The notes: a model not told the origin generated them from the sequence alone. A stretch of DNA of 64,000 nucleotides from Pelagibacteraceae bacterium AG-426-G09 (GCA_003210075.1 QCNR01000002.1:1-64000); one strand, 5' to 3'; shown: positions 35,166 to 45,007, counted from the stretch's first letter. A program made the numbers and translations.

Positions 35166-36344
35166 ATGAGTTTAGACAGCAATTTATATGAAAAATCAAT
35201 CAAGATTTTGACTGATCTTATAAGTTTTAAAACAATATCTGGAAAAGATAATGGTCCTTTGATTAATTATTGTGATGAAATATTAAAAAAAAATGGTGTG
35301 TCGACCTTTCGTGTATTTGATGACAATAAAGAAAGAGTAAACCTCTTTGGGACTATTAAGGCCAAAAATCCTAATACGAAAAAACCTATAATCCTTTCAG
35401 GACATACAGATGTTGTTCCAGTTTCAAAAGGATGGTCTACAGATCCATTTATAGCAACAGTAAAAGGTGATAAGCTTTTTGGAAGAGGTTCATGTGATAT
35501 GAAAGGTTTTATAGCGTGTGTTCTTGCATTTGTTCCAACATTATCTAAAACTAATTTAGATCGAGATGTACACTTTTCATTTACATTTGATGAGGAGACA
35601 GCTTGTATAGGAGCTCCACTTTTAATTAAAGAATTAAAAAAGAGAAATATTAAAGATGGTATTTGTATAATTGGGGAACCAACAAAAATGAAAATTATAG
35701 ATGCACATAAAGGAATGAATGAGTATACAATTCATTTCGAAGGCCTGGCTGGACATAGCTCACAACCTCACAAAGGTGTTAATGCTATAGAATATGCAAC
35801 AAGATATATAAATAAACTTTTAGAATTAAGAAAAGAATTGATAAAGAGGGCTCCTAAAGATTGTATTTTTGATCCACCTCATTCTACCCTTTCAGTAGGT
35901 GGAATTTTTGGAGGTATAGCTCACAATGTAATAGCTGATAAATGTAAAGTAGAGTGGGAAACAAGGCCAGTTATAAAAGAAGATGGAATATTTGTTACAG
36001 ATCAAATAGATAAATATGTTAGTGAAGAACTTTTACCACAAATGAAAAAGGTTTTTCCTAATTCAAACATTCGTAAAGAAACTATCGGGGAAGTTATCGG
36101 ATTTAACAGAATAAAAGATTCTGAAGCATGTGAGTTTGTGTCTAGTATTACAGGAGACAATTCAAGAGAAGTTGTTTCTTTTGGAACTGAGGCTGGTCTT
36201 TTCCAGGAAATAGGAATAAGCACTGTTGTTTGTGGACCAGGATCAATTGAACAGGCTCATAAGATTGATGAATTTATTGAACTAAATGAGATCAAAAGGT
36301 GTTTAACTTTTCTTGAAGGTATTAAAAATAAATCAATTAATTAA
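35166..36344 (+). CDS. argE: Acetylornithine deacetylase (M20 family)
   Basis: ArgE hydrolyses N-acetylornithine to ornithine in arginine synthesis. The 392-residue product has the M20 metal-binding set: His80 and Asp82 (GHTDVV), Asp111 (CDMKG), Glu143/Glu144 (DEET) and a C-terminal HKIDE histidine. The ArgE assignment over succinyl-diaminopimelate desuccinylase rests on the EPTKMKIIDAHKG and FGTEAGLFQ segments. It stands alone on the plus strand, between csaA (divergent) and the NCS1 gene (convergent). The wider M20 family includes other amidohydrolases. Confidence 0.85.
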   Translation: MSLDSNLYEKSIKILTDLISFKTISGKDNGPLINYCDEILKKNGVSTFRVFDDNKERVNLFGTIKAKNPNTKKPIILSGHTDVVPVSKGWSTDPFIATVKGDKLFGRGSCDMKGFIACVLAFVPTLSKTNLDRDVHFSFTFDEETACIGAPLLIKELKKRNIKDGICIIGEPTKMKIIDAHKGMNEYTIHFEGLAGHSSQPHKGVNAIEYATRYINKLLELRKELIKRAPKDCIFDPPHSTLSVGGIFGGIAHNVIADKCKVEWETRPVIKEDGIFVTDQIDKYVSEELLPQMKKVFPNSNIRKETIGEVIGFNRIKDSEACEFVSSITGDNSREVVSFGTEAGLFQEIGISTVVCGPGSIEQAHKIDEFIELNEIKRCLTFLEGIKNKSIN

Positions 36345-36378
36345 AAAAAATCCTGCCACGTATTAAACGTGACAGGAT
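36343..36378 (-). terminator. Intrinsic terminator between convergent argE and NCS1 genes
   Basis: A near-perfect stem (ATCCTG-x-CACGT / ACGTG-x-CAGGAT, loop ATTAA) is followed on the minus strand by eight T residues. It serves the NCS1 gene and overlaps the argE stop region. Confidence 0.88.
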
Positions 36379-36402
36379 ATTTAACCTTTGAGAGAGTTTT
36401 AT

Positions 36403-37857
36403 TTACTTACTTCTACTAGATATAGCTAGGTGAATGATAGCACCTAAAGCAGCACCAATCATCCAAGCATATCCTCCTCCACCACCAAGGTTAGCAAAGA
36501 AGTCATCTAAACCAAATACTAAAATATTTGGCCAAACTGTTCCAACAGCAATGTATCCTGAAAGCACCCAAGCTAACATTCCCTTACCATTGAAACCATT
36601 GTTGTAGTGATACTTTCCACTCGTACTGTCCGAGAAAAGATCATCTACATCAATTTTTTGCTTTTTAATGATGTAGTAGTCAGTAATCATTATACCAAAC
36701 ACTGGAGCTAATATTGCACCCAATGTATTTACAAACGGGAATAATCCCATCTTAGTAATCGTTGATACCCATAGACCACCAATTATAAAACCAAATATCG
36801 CCGTAATTAATCCACCAACTCTAAAATTAATTTTGCTTGGTATTAAATTAGCTAAGTCATACGCAGGTGGTACAAAATTGGCAACCATGTTTATACCAAC
36901 AGTTGCCGCAAAGAATGCAAACGCTGCGATGATTGTAAGTAGTAAATTGTCTACTTTTGCAACCATATCAGTTGGTGAAGCAATATATTCACCAAATATA
37001 GCAATCGTTCCACCAGTAATCATTAATGTAATGAATGAGAAGAAAACAACGTTACCTACAAGGCCCCATAAATTTCCTTTTTTCATTTCGTCTTCATTTT
37101 TAACAAATCTTGCGAAGTCACCGAAGTTAATCACAACTGCCGCAAAGTATCCAACCATAATTGAAAATACTGCTAGGAATGCACCAAATGAACCTAATCC
37201 TTCAAAACCACCTGATCTTTCACCACCAGAAAATATATTTCCAACCTCTGTTAGTAAGCCTCCTCCAGCTTTTGCCCATATTGCAATCATTAAAACGACC
37301 ATCACAACATAAACTGCTGGACCAGCAAAGTTTAAAAACTTTCTAACTAAATCTATCCCTTGCCAGAACAGATAAACTTGGAAAACTGAAACAAATATAA
37401 ATGAAATCCACATTACTCCTGACATTCCAAGAAGCATTGGCTCACCTTCTATTCCAGTTAAACCTGTAATCAATAATGCAACTGCAGTTGAGGCTGCATA
37501 AGTTTGAGCACCGTACCAAAACATTGCAACAATACCTCTGGCCATAGCCGGGAAGTTTGCCCCAAATACACCCATACTTACTCGAGCAAATACGGGGTAT
37601 GGAATACCATGTTTAACACTTGGTTTTCCTGAAAGGTTAACGAGCCACATTATAAAAAATCCTGCAAGAACTAACGCAAGCATAACTGCCCAACCATTTA
37701 AGCCTGAGGCTAAGAATAGTGATGCAGCCAAAGTATATCCAAATAAACTTTGAACATCGTTAGCCCAAACGTTAAAGATTTCAAACCATCCCCATTTTTT
37801 GTCGCTACTTGGGGTAGGAGCTAAATCTTTATTATATAATTTAGAAGATCTTGACAT
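36403..37857 (-). CDS. NCS1-family nucleobase/hydantoin/allantoin-type symporter
   Basis: This 484-residue protein has about twelve hydrophobic segments and matches the nucleobase:cation symporter-1 family: an N-terminal NKDLAPTP, WGWFEIFNVWANDVQS, a KHGIPYPVFARVSMGVFGAN block and a late TDYYIIKKQKIDVDDLF. The start is placed at 37857, just behind a strong GGAGGGA; an upstream in-frame codon at 37884 lacks one. NCS1 members import purines, pyrimidines, hydantoins, allantoin or thiamine precursors. The substrate is not readable. It has its own terminator and an upstream tandem repeat, so it is probably transcribed alone. Confidence 0.9.
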   Translation of the reverse strand: MSRSSKLYNKDLAPTPSSDKKWGWFEIFNVWANDVQSLFGYTLAASLFLASGLNGWAVMLALVLAGFFIMWLVNLSGKPSVKHGIPYPVFARVSMGVFGANFPAMARGIVAMFWYGAQTYAASTAVALLITGLTGIEGEPMLLGMSGVMWISFIFVSVFQVYLFWQGIDLVRKFLNFAGPAVYVVMVVLMIAIWAKAGGGLLTEVGNIFSGGERSGGFEGLGSFGAFLAVFSIMVGYFAAVVINFGDFARFVKNEDEMKKGNLWGLVGNVVFFSFITLMITGGTIAIFGEYIASPTDMVAKVDNLLLTIIAAFAFFAATVGINMVANFVPPAYDLANLIPSKINFRVGGLITAIFGFIIGGLWVSTITKMGLFPFVNTLGAILAPVFGIMITDYYIIKKQKIDVDDLFSDSTSGKYHYNNGFNGKGMLAWVLSGYIAVGTVWPNILVFGLDDFFANLGGGGGYAWMIGAALGAIIHLAISSRSK

Positions 37858-37955
37858 ATCTCCCTCCTTTGTTTTGAAGAACAATAAGTTTTTAGTTAAT
37901 TAATAAAATGAAAAAATTTATAAGTATTTATAAGTGTTGATTTAGAACATATATT

Positions 37956-38013
37956 AAACCCATTATGTTCATAAAAACAAAAAACCCATTATGTTCGTAA
38001 AAATAAAAAACCC
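37956..38013. repeat. Imperfect 26-bp tandem repeat upstream of the NCS1 gene
   Basis: Two units of about 26 bases with the core CCCATTATGTTC begin at 37959 and 37985, and a third CCC start at 38011 continues the phase. The units differ at two positions. They lie 100-150 bases upstream of the NCS1 start and could be operator sites or a short slippage duplication. Confidence 0.75.
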
Positions 38014-38052
38014 AAAATGAATTTTAGTCTCGTTAAATTAATTTTAAAATTA

Positions 38053-39486
38053 TTAACTCCAACCGCCAACTGATTTAACTTCTAGAAATTCTATTAATCC
38101 TTCTTTCCCTGCTTCTCTTCCAATTCCAGAATGTTTATAACCACCAAATGGTGCATCAACAGCAATTCCTGCACCATTAACATCAACCATTCCTGACCTT
38201 AATTTTCTTGCTACTCTTTGAACCTTTTTCCCATCCTGAGTTTGTATATAATTTGTTAAACCATAATCAGTATCATTTGCTATTTCTATTGCTTCTTCCT
38301 CAGTTTCAAAAGGTATAACTGATAAAACAGGGCCGAAAATTTCTGTTCTAGCAATATTCATACTATTGTTAACGTCTGCAAATACTGTTGGTTTTACATA
38401 GTAACCATCTTTTAAACCATCAGGTTTTCCTGGACCTCCTGAAACTAGTTTGGCACCTTCATCAATCCCTTTTTGAATTAGTCCCTGAATTTTGTTGAAT
38501 TGAGTTTCAGAAATGACCGGTCCTATGTGCTCTCCTTCTTTATTTGGATCATCAACCTTAAAATCATCAGCATATTTTTTTAATCTTTGAACAGCCTCAT
38601 CATACATAGATTTTTCCACCAACATTCTAGTTGGAGCGTTACATGATTGACCAGAATTTCTAAAACATCTCAAAGCACCTCTTTCAATGGCCTCTGGATC
38701 TGCATCTTTAAATATTATGTTGGCCCCTTTTCCACCCAGTTCTAAGCTTACACGCTTAAAGTCCTTTGCAGCATTTTGAGATATTAAAGCTCCTGCTCTT
38801 GTTGATCCAGTAAATGAAATCATATTTACATCAGGATGACTAGTCAGAGCATCACCAGTAATAGCTCCATCTCCATTTACCAAATTAAAAACACCCTTTG
38901 GAAATCCCGCTTCATCAATTAATTCTGCAATAATAATTGCTGATAGTGGTGCAAGTTCTGAAGGCTTTAAAACCATTGTGCATCCAGCTGCAAGTGCTGG
39001 TATAACTTTTAAACAAACTTGATTTATAGGCCAATTCCAGGGAGTTATTAATGCACAAACACCTTTCGGCTCATATAAAATTCTTTGATTTTTTGCATGA
39101 TCTCCTAATCCTTTTTCAAATTCAAAATCTTTTAGATATCTAATAAACGATTTAATATGACTTGCTCCAGTTCCAGTTTGGAGTTTAGTTGAAAAGTCCT
39201 TTGGTGCTCCCATTTCTAAAGTAATTGCTTCAGAAATATCGTTCCATCTTTTTTTATATAAAACATAAAGTTTTTCTAATAACTCAATTCTCTCTTCCTT
39301 AGTTGAAAATCCCCAGTTATTAAATGCTTCTTTCGCAGCAACAACAGCATCATGAATATCTTCTTTTCCACCTAAAGAGATTACCGCACATGCTTTTTCT
39401 GTTGCAGGATTAATAACTTCAATATTTTGTTTATTTTTTGGTGCTACCCAGGCACCATTAATATAAAAATTTTTCTTTTCTAACAT
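38053..39486 (-). CDS. Aldehyde dehydrogenase
   Basis: This is an NAD(P)-dependent aldehyde dehydrogenase of 477 residues, normal length. The catalytic Glu249 (LELGGKG) and Cys282 (SGQSCNAPTR) and the nucleotide-binding FTGSTRAG at 225-232 are intact. It lies 20 bases downstream of an agmatinase-family gene on the same strand, so a guanidino- or amino-aldehyde from arginine, agmatine or polyamine breakdown is a plausible substrate. The family is too broad to fix it. Confidence 0.92.
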   Translation of the reverse strand: MLEKKNFYINGAWVAPKNKQNIEVINPATEKACAVISLGGKEDIHDAVVAAKEAFNNWGFSTKEERIELLEKLYVLYKKRWNDISEAITLEMGAPKDFSTKLQTGTGASHIKSFIRYLKDFEFEKGLGDHAKNQRILYEPKGVCALITPWNWPINQVCLKVIPALAAGCTMVLKPSELAPLSAIIIAELIDEAGFPKGVFNLVNGDGAITGDALTSHPDVNMISFTGSTRAGALISQNAAKDFKRVSLELGGKGANIIFKDADPEAIERGALRCFRNSGQSCNAPTRMLVEKSMYDEAVQRLKKYADDFKVDDPNKEGEHIGPVISETQFNKIQGLIQKGIDEGAKLVSGGPGKPDGLKDGYYVKPTVFADVNNSMNIARTEIFGPVLSVIPFETEEEAIEIANDTDYGLTNYIQTQDGKKVQRVARKLRSGMVDVNGAGIAVDAPFGGYKHSGIGREAGKEGLIEFLEVKSVGGWS

Positions 39487-39506
39487 ATTTAAAAATTATC
39501 CTTTCT

Positions 39507-40466
39507 TTATTTTTTTGCAAATAAATTTGTTAATTCATATACTATAGTTGCCGCTGCTAATGACGTAACCTCAGCATGATCATATGCTGGAGCTACCTCA
39601 ACTACATCTGCTGAAATTAAATTCATACCTGAAAGACCTCTTATAACATTTACAATTTCTCTTGTAGTCATTCCAGCAATTTCAGGTGTACCAGTTCCAG
39701 GTGCAAAAGCTGGATCTAAAACATCTATATCTATTGATAAATATAAAGCATTATTGCCTACTCTCTTCTTAATTCTATCAACTATTTTATCAATACCTTC
39801 AGTTTGAAAATCATCACAATGAATAATTTTAAATCCAAAACTTTCGTCATTTTTAATATCGTCTCTACTATAAAGTGGACCTCTTATTCCAACATGCATT
39901 GAGGCATCATCTAAAAATAATCTTTCCTCTCTTGCTCTTCTGAATGGGGTTCCATGAGTATAAGGCGCTCCAAAATAAGTATCCCAAGTATCTAAATGTG
40001 CATCGAAATGAACTAACGCTACAGGCCCTTCATTAATTTTATTAATTGCTCTTAAAAGTGGAAATGCAATCGTGTGATCTCCGCCCATACTAATTATTCC
40101 TCCAGTTTTTTGTAAAAGATCATAAGCGCCATCCTCGATTTGTTTTATTGCTTCATCAATATTGAATGGATTACATGTGATGTCACCAGCATCTGCAACT
40201 TGCTGAACTTTAAATGGTTCAACATCATAATTTGGATGGTAGTTTGTTCTTAAGTGTCTTGATGCTTGTCTAATACTTTGAGGACCGAATCTTGCTCCAG
40301 GCCTGTAACTTGTCCCAGCATCAAATGGTATACCTACAATTGCTACATCACAACTTTCAACGTCTCTTAGTTCTGGTAATCTTGCAAAAGTTGATGGACC
40401 TGCGAATCTTGGAACTTTAGTTCCACTTACTGGTTGAATTGGATTTTTATTTTTTTCTTTTTTCAT
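39507..40466 (-). CDS. speB: Agmatinase-family ureohydrolase
   Basis: This 319-residue enzyme belongs to the arginase/agmatinase family, which hydrolyses guanidino compounds to urea and an amine. The binuclear metal ligands are all present: His131 (GGDH), Asp155, His157 and Asp159 (DAHLD), Asp246 and Asp248 (SIDIDVLDP). The HGTPFRRA and GTGTPE substrate-loop segments fit the agmatinase/guanidinobutyrase branch. Agmatine, 4-guanidinobutyrate and guanidinopropionate are alternatives, and the co-transcribed aldehyde dehydrogenase makes a guanidinobutyrate-type route possible. It is divergent from the putative protease gene. Confidence 0.88.
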   Translation of the reverse strand: MKKEKNKNPIQPVSGTKVPRFAGPSTFARLPELRDVESCDVAIVGIPFDAGTSYRPGARFGPQSIRQASRHLRTNYHPNYDVEPFKVQQVADAGDITCNPFNIDEAIKQIEDGAYDLLQKTGGIISMGGDHTIAFPLLRAINKINEGPVALVHFDAHLDTWDTYFGAPYTHGTPFRRAREERLFLDDASMHVGIRGPLYSRDDIKNDESFGFKIIHCDDFQTEGIDKIVDRIKKRVGNNALYLSIDIDVLDPAFAPGTGTPEIAGMTTREIVNVIRGLSGMNLISADVVEVAPAYDHAEVTSLAAATIVYELTNLFAKK

Positions 40467-40518
40467 TTATAAAAATGTAAGTTAATATAATCTTATACAA
40501 TTCGTCTATAACTATTTA

Positions 40519-41250
40519 ATGAGAATACTATTAATTTTAATTTCAATTGCCTTTATTACACCTGTTAAAGCTGATGAAATATATAATTTAATTAAAATAC
40601 CTAATTTGGATATATATAAAATCGATACAAAAAATAAAATTAGATATTTAAATACAAGTAATGATTTTAGAATTGGTTTAGAGAAAAATATAACTTGTGC
40701 CAGAACTGATTCGAATAACCTTAGTAATAAGTTTTTGATAATAGAAAAAAACTTAAACAGTTACAGCCCTAGTTTTTTAAAAAAAAACAATATTAGATAT
40801 TTAGTGATGTGTGAAAATTTATTTATTTCTAGTATCAACACTGGTGGAATACCTGATACTAAGAAAAGAACACTTATTATTGATATTAATTTTAATCCAA
40901 AATATTTTGAAAGAATGATACATCATGAAATTTTTCATATGATACAAAAGAGTAATTCTAAATATTTTGACGAGGAAAAATGGGTTTCATTAAATACAGA
41001 AGACTTTGAATATGCGAAATGTTCTACTTGTTCAGATCGTTTAAATTTGGATCTTTATAAAAATACAGAAGGTTTTTTGACAGAGTACTCTAAATCAATT
41101 CCATCTGAGGATATGGCTGAAGTATTTTCATTTTTAATGACGGATAAAGCTAAGGTTGAGGATAAATCGGACAATGATATAATTTTAAAAAATAAGATAA
41201 ATTTTATTAAATCTAGCTTATCAAAAATAGATAGTTCATTTAAATTTTAA
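40519..41250 (+). CDS. Putative secreted zinc metallopeptidase (HExxH)
   Basis: This 243-residue protein has a signal peptide (about residues 1-18, ending VKA). A zinc-protease motif His136-Glu-Ile-Phe-His140 is followed by a likely third ligand in EDMAEVFSFL (Glu201, with Glu197 as alternative). Four cysteines, including CSTC, suggest disulfides in the periplasm. The family is not certain; the HExxH plus downstream AEVF layout resembles putative peptidases of the gluzincin type. It shares one base with the membrane cyclophilin gene, so the two are coupled. Confidence 0.65.
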   Translation: MRILLILISIAFITPVKADEIYNLIKIPNLDIYKIDTKNKIRYLNTSNDFRIGLEKNITCARTDSNNLSNKFLIIEKNLNSYSPSFLKKNNIRYLVMCENLFISSINTGGIPDTKKRTLIIDINFNPKYFERMIHHEIFHMIQKSNSKYFDEEKWVSLNTEDFEYAKCSTCSDRLNLDLYKNTEGFLTEYSKSIPSEDMAEVFSFLMTDKAKVEDKSDNDIILKNKINFIKSSLSKIDSSFKF

Positions 41251-41894
41251 TGATCAACAAAGTTAAGGTCTCATTTTCTGAAAAAATATTATTTGTTTTT
41301 CTTATTTTACTATTTCTGATCACTTTTGGCTCATATTTTTTATTGAAAGATAAATGTTTATTTGTAAAAAAAATTAATCTGAATGAAGTAAATTTTGCAA
41401 ATAAAGAAAATATTGTTGTTATGAATGTAGAATGTGGAAATGTTATAATAGAATTAGATCCTGCTATCTCTCCAAATTCAGTGGAACGTTTTAAATCATT
41501 AATAAAAAATGGATCCTATGATGGCTCAACATTTTATAGAGTTATTAAAGATACTTTGATTCAAGCAGGTGATTTAGAGTACGGTAATATTGATGATATT
41601 AACTATACAAAAATAGGAACAGGTAAATCAGGTCTGGGATTATTGAAATCTGAACTTAGCGATGAATTTGAATTTAAAAAAGGTAGTGTGGCGTTTGCAA
41701 GAAAAGATAATTTTGATACAGAAGACAGTGAATTTTTTATTACTTTGAAAGATATTCCTATATATCAAGGAGAATATACACCGTTAGGTAAAGTTATTTA
41801 TGGAATTGACGCTTTAGAAAAAATTAAATCAGGAAATAAGTCAGCATATGTTTTAAGGCCTGACTATATAAATTATTTTAAATTGTTAGACTAA
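41250..41894 (+). CDS. Membrane-anchored cyclophilin-type peptidyl-prolyl isomerase
   Basis: This 214-residue protein has one N-terminal transmembrane anchor (about 14-34) and a periplasmic cyclophilin domain. Family blocks are VIIELDPAISPNSVERF, YDGSTFYRVIKD, LIQAGD and SEFFITLKD. The catalytic arginine is present in FYRV. It probably helps fold exported proteins together with the adjacent putative protease. The stop overlaps the stop of the convergent fatty-acid gene by 4 bases. Confidence 0.88.
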   Translation: MINKVKVSFSEKILFVFLILLFLITFGSYFLLKDKCLFVKKINLNEVNFANKENIVVMNVECGNVIIELDPAISPNSVERFKSLIKNGSYDGSTFYRVIKDTLIQAGDLEYGNIDDINYTKIGTGKSGLGLLKSELSDEFEFKKGSVAFARKDNFDTEDSEFFITLKDIPIYQGEYTPLGKVIYGIDALEKIKSGNKSAYVLRPDYINYFKLLD

Positions 41895-44113
41895 TTTACT
41901 AATGGTTTTCCAGTAGCTAATGTATGTTTAATTCTTTCTTGAGTTTTTTTATTTTCAATTAATTTCATAAAAGCATCTAATTCTAATTTAAAAAATTCAT
42001 CCTCTGAAATTGTTTTATCTAAAGTTGTATCTCCACCACTCAAAACATTTGCTAGCTCCATTCCAACAACCATACCATGATCTAAAATAACTTTTTCGTT
42101 GTATAATTTTTCTAATATTTTAACCATTTTTTCCTTCAAAGGTTTTCCTGAAAGTTTAAACTTACATTGAGCAGGAGGTATGAAATTTTTATTTTCATCT
42201 AGCAGTTTTTTTGATGCAGAAAATAAGCTATTTCTATTCATAATTTTTTTGTCCTCAGGCTTTAAATATTTTAAAGGTTCGGCTTCAACTGGTGAGGTTG
42301 CTGTCTTAGCATAACCAATTATATCGAACACTTTTAATGGTGCATAATCTGGGTCTTTCTTTGCCTCATCTGTTTGTGACCATCTCCACAACATTTCTTT
42401 ACAACCTCCTCCTGCGGGAATTAAACCTACGATGGTTTCAACTAAACCAATTACTATGTTTGTATGTGATGCAACAAAATTACTTTGAACTAATACCTCA
42501 AAACCTCCACCCAAAGTTAAACCTGATGGGGCCGAGACAACAGGATATTTTGAATATTTTAGTTCTTTACAAGTATCTTGAAAATATTTAATAAATTTTT
42601 CTACAGATTTTAAATCTCTGTTATCTACAAAATTCATTGTATAAGTTAAATTTACACCAGCAGAAAATTGCATACTTTCATTCATAATTATTAAAGGTTT
42701 ATCTGTTGCTGCCTTTAGTGCATCCATCGAATCATAATCGAGAGCATTAGCTTTAGTTGTAAATTCAACAATATTGAAATCTTTAAATCTATGAGTAATC
42801 GCAGATTTGTTTTTTTCTAATTTTAAAGCCTGAGGTCGAATTTTACCAAGTGTTTCAATATTTGTATAAAGCTGTCTTTCACCATAAAAATTTTCATTTT
42901 TAGATTTTGATAAATCTTCAAGAAATTTATTTCCTTCAAATTCATCTACTCTTTCAAAAAAATTTTTTACACCTATTTCTTTTAACATTTCAAATGGACC
43001 CATTGCCCAATTGAAACCAAGTCTCATTGCTTCATCTATGTCGTTAAATTTATCTGTTATTCCTGGAACTAATGAAGATGCGTATTTTATTATTTTAGAG
43101 ATCACTGACCATGCATAATCTCCATACTTATCTTTTCGACTTATCAAGTTATTGATATCTGTAATTTCAATTTTAAGATCAATTTTTTTTGATGGTGAGT
43201 ACTCGCCACTATCTAAATTTATTGCCTCTAAAATCTTTTGATTATTTTCTTTATTCATCCGATAAAATCCACCTTTACCTTTTCTTCCAGTATAACCATT
43301 CTCAATTAATTTATTTATTAGTGGAATATTTTTTGCAACTGGTTGGAAAGGATCGTTTTCAGGAAGTTCTTTAATAAAACTTTTCAATACATCTGCCATT
43401 AGATCAATTCCAATCAAATCATAGAGACCAAAAACACCTGTTTTGGGGACTCCCATTGGTCTACCAAATACTGCATCGGCTTCCTCTATAGATAATTTCA
43501 TTTTAAATGCTTCGGTCATTGCGACTTGCATCGCATATACGCCAATTCTATTTCCTAAAAATCCTGGTGTATCATTACAAACTATAGCTCCTTTACCAAG
43601 TTCTTCCTCACAAAAATTTTTAAGTGAATTAATTTTATTAAGATCATTATTTTCATTTTTCACAATTTCTAATAAACCCATGTATCTAACGGGGTTAAAG
43701 AAATGAGTTATACAAAAATCTTTCTTTTCTTCATTTGTTAATTTTTCAGATAAAACTTTAATAGGAATAGATGAAGTGTTAGATGAAACTATCGCTCCAT
43801 CTTTTCTATTTTTAAATATTTTTTCATAAATATTATGTTTAATATCTATTCTTTCAACAACTGCCTCAACTATCCAATCGGCTTCTTTAACAACATCGAA
43901 GTTGTCATTAATGTTTCCAACTTTGATATTTTCTATTTTTGATTTATCTATTAAAAGAGGCGGTCTTGATTTATAAATCCTATCTCTAGCTTTTTCACTT
44001 ATTTCAGTTTTAAGATCTAAAAGTGTAACTGGGACATTTGCGTTGCACAAATGAGCAGCTATACCACTTCCCATTGTACCCGATCCAATAATTACTACTT
44101 TTTTTATATCCAT
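41891..44113 (-). CDS. 3-hydroxyacyl-CoA dehydrogenase / enoyl-CoA hydratase fusion
   Basis: This 740-residue bifunctional beta-oxidation protein has the dehydrogenase first. GSGTMGSGIAAHLC near residues 10-23 binds NAD, NTSSIP and ITHFFNPVRYM follow, and a crotonase (enoyl-CoA hydratase) domain occupies about 430-740, with GGGFEVL and VGLIPAGGGCKE. That order is the FadN type and is the reverse of FadB. No thiolase or acyl-CoA dehydrogenase gene adjoins it. It is the last gene downstream of the PotABCD-type importer on the same strand, so it may act on an acyl-CoA derived from the imported compound. Confidence 0.9.
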   Translation of the reverse strand: MDIKKVVIIGSGTMGSGIAAHLCNANVPVTLLDLKTEISEKARDRIYKSRPPLLIDKSKIENIKVGNINDNFDVVKEADWIVEAVVERIDIKHNIYEKIFKNRKDGAIVSSNTSSIPIKVLSEKLTNEEKKDFCITHFFNPVRYMGLLEIVKNENNDLNKINSLKNFCEEELGKGAIVCNDTPGFLGNRIGVYAMQVAMTEAFKMKLSIEEADAVFGRPMGVPKTGVFGLYDLIGIDLMADVLKSFIKELPENDPFQPVAKNIPLINKLIENGYTGRKGKGGFYRMNKENNQKILEAINLDSGEYSPSKKIDLKIEITDINNLISRKDKYGDYAWSVISKIIKYASSLVPGITDKFNDIDEAMRLGFNWAMGPFEMLKEIGVKNFFERVDEFEGNKFLEDLSKSKNENFYGERQLYTNIETLGKIRPQALKLEKNKSAITHRFKDFNIVEFTTKANALDYDSMDALKAATDKPLIIMNESMQFSAGVNLTYTMNFVDNRDLKSVEKFIKYFQDTCKELKYSKYPVVSAPSGLTLGGGFEVLVQSNFVASHTNIVIGLVETIVGLIPAGGGCKEMLWRWSQTDEAKKDPDYAPLKVFDIIGYAKTATSPVEAEPLKYLKPEDKKIMNRNSLFSASKKLLDENKNFIPPAQCKFKLSGKPLKEKMVKILEKLYNEKVILDHGMVVGMELANVLSGGDTTLDKTISEDEFFKLELDAFMKLIENKKTQERIKHTLATGKPLVN

Positions 44114-44150
44114 TTTAAGATTGTATATATCAATAGACTATTTAGGTAAA

Positions 44151-45005
44151 TTATCTATTTATTCCTCTTAACCTCTCAGATCTTCTTCTAAGAAGCTCGG
44201 CGCTCACCAGAATTAAAACTGACAAAACAATTAAACAAGTCGCGACTGCTAAGATTGTTGGGCTTAGCTGTTCTCTTAAACCTGTCCACATTTGAATTGG
44301 AATTGTTGTATTATCTAATCCTGCTAAAAATAGGACAACTACAACCTCATCAAAAGATGTAACAAAAGCAAATAATCCCCCAGAGATAACTCCTGGCAAA
44401 ATTAATGGAAGAGTAATTTTCATAAAAGTATTAACTGGATTGCTGCCCAAACTAGCTGCAGCTCTAGTTACACTATGATCAAATCCGGAAAGTGTTGCTG
44501 TAACTGTTATTACAACAAAAGGTGTTCCCAAAATAATATGAGCAATTACAATTCCAAGATGTGTTGCTGCCAATCCAACTTTTGCTATAAAGAAAAAAAT
44601 TGCAACACCTGAAATAATTAGTGGAACTATCATTGGCGATATCAATGTAGCCATAATCAAACCCTTGTAAGGCATATGTCTACTACTTAAACCTAATGCA
44701 GCAACTGTACCTAAAATTACTGATCCAAGAGTTGCGAAAATCGCAATTATGAAACTATTTTTAGCCGCAAGTCCCCATGGGTTTTTTGTTCCGTAAATCA
44801 TATCTTCATACCATCTTAATGAAAATGCATCTGGATCAAGTCTTTTCATGCCATCTGAGAATACTAAAAATTCCTCAGCATTAAATGATAAAGGAAATAT
44901 TACAAACAATGGTGCAATTAAAAAGAAAAATACAAAAGTACAAATTCCTATATAGAAATAATGCCAAACTCTATATCGTGTCTCTGTATACTTCGGTAGT
45001 GCCAT
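44151..45005 (-). CDS. potC: Polyamine-type ABC transporter permease (PotC-like)
   Basis: This 284-residue protein has six hydrophobic segments and the coupling EAA loop RAAASLGSNPVNTFMKITLPLI near residues 182-203. It belongs to the PotC/YdcV-type permeases of spermidine/putrescine/GABA-like importers. It lies 2 bases after the PotB-like gene. The start ATG is directly behind the upstream stop. The substrate class is from family only. Confidence 0.88.
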   Translation of the reverse strand: MALPKYTETRYRVWHYFYIGICTFVFFFLIAPLFVIFPLSFNAEEFLVFSDGMKRLDPDAFSLRWYEDMIYGTKNPWGLAAKNSFIIAIFATLGSVILGTVAALGLSSRHMPYKGLIMATLISPMIVPLIISGVAIFFFIAKVGLAATHLGIVIAHIILGTPFVVITVTATLSGFDHSVTRAAASLGSNPVNTFMKITLPLILPGVISGGLFAFVTSFDEVVVVLFLAGLDNTTIPIQMWTGLREQLSPTILAVATCLIVLSVLILVSAELLRRRSERLRGINR

Positions 45006-45007
45006 AT

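Noticed and set aside
36833..37312. 159-residue frame antisense to the NCS1 transporter
   Set aside because: Shadow frame inside a clear transporter gene with no ribosome-binding site.
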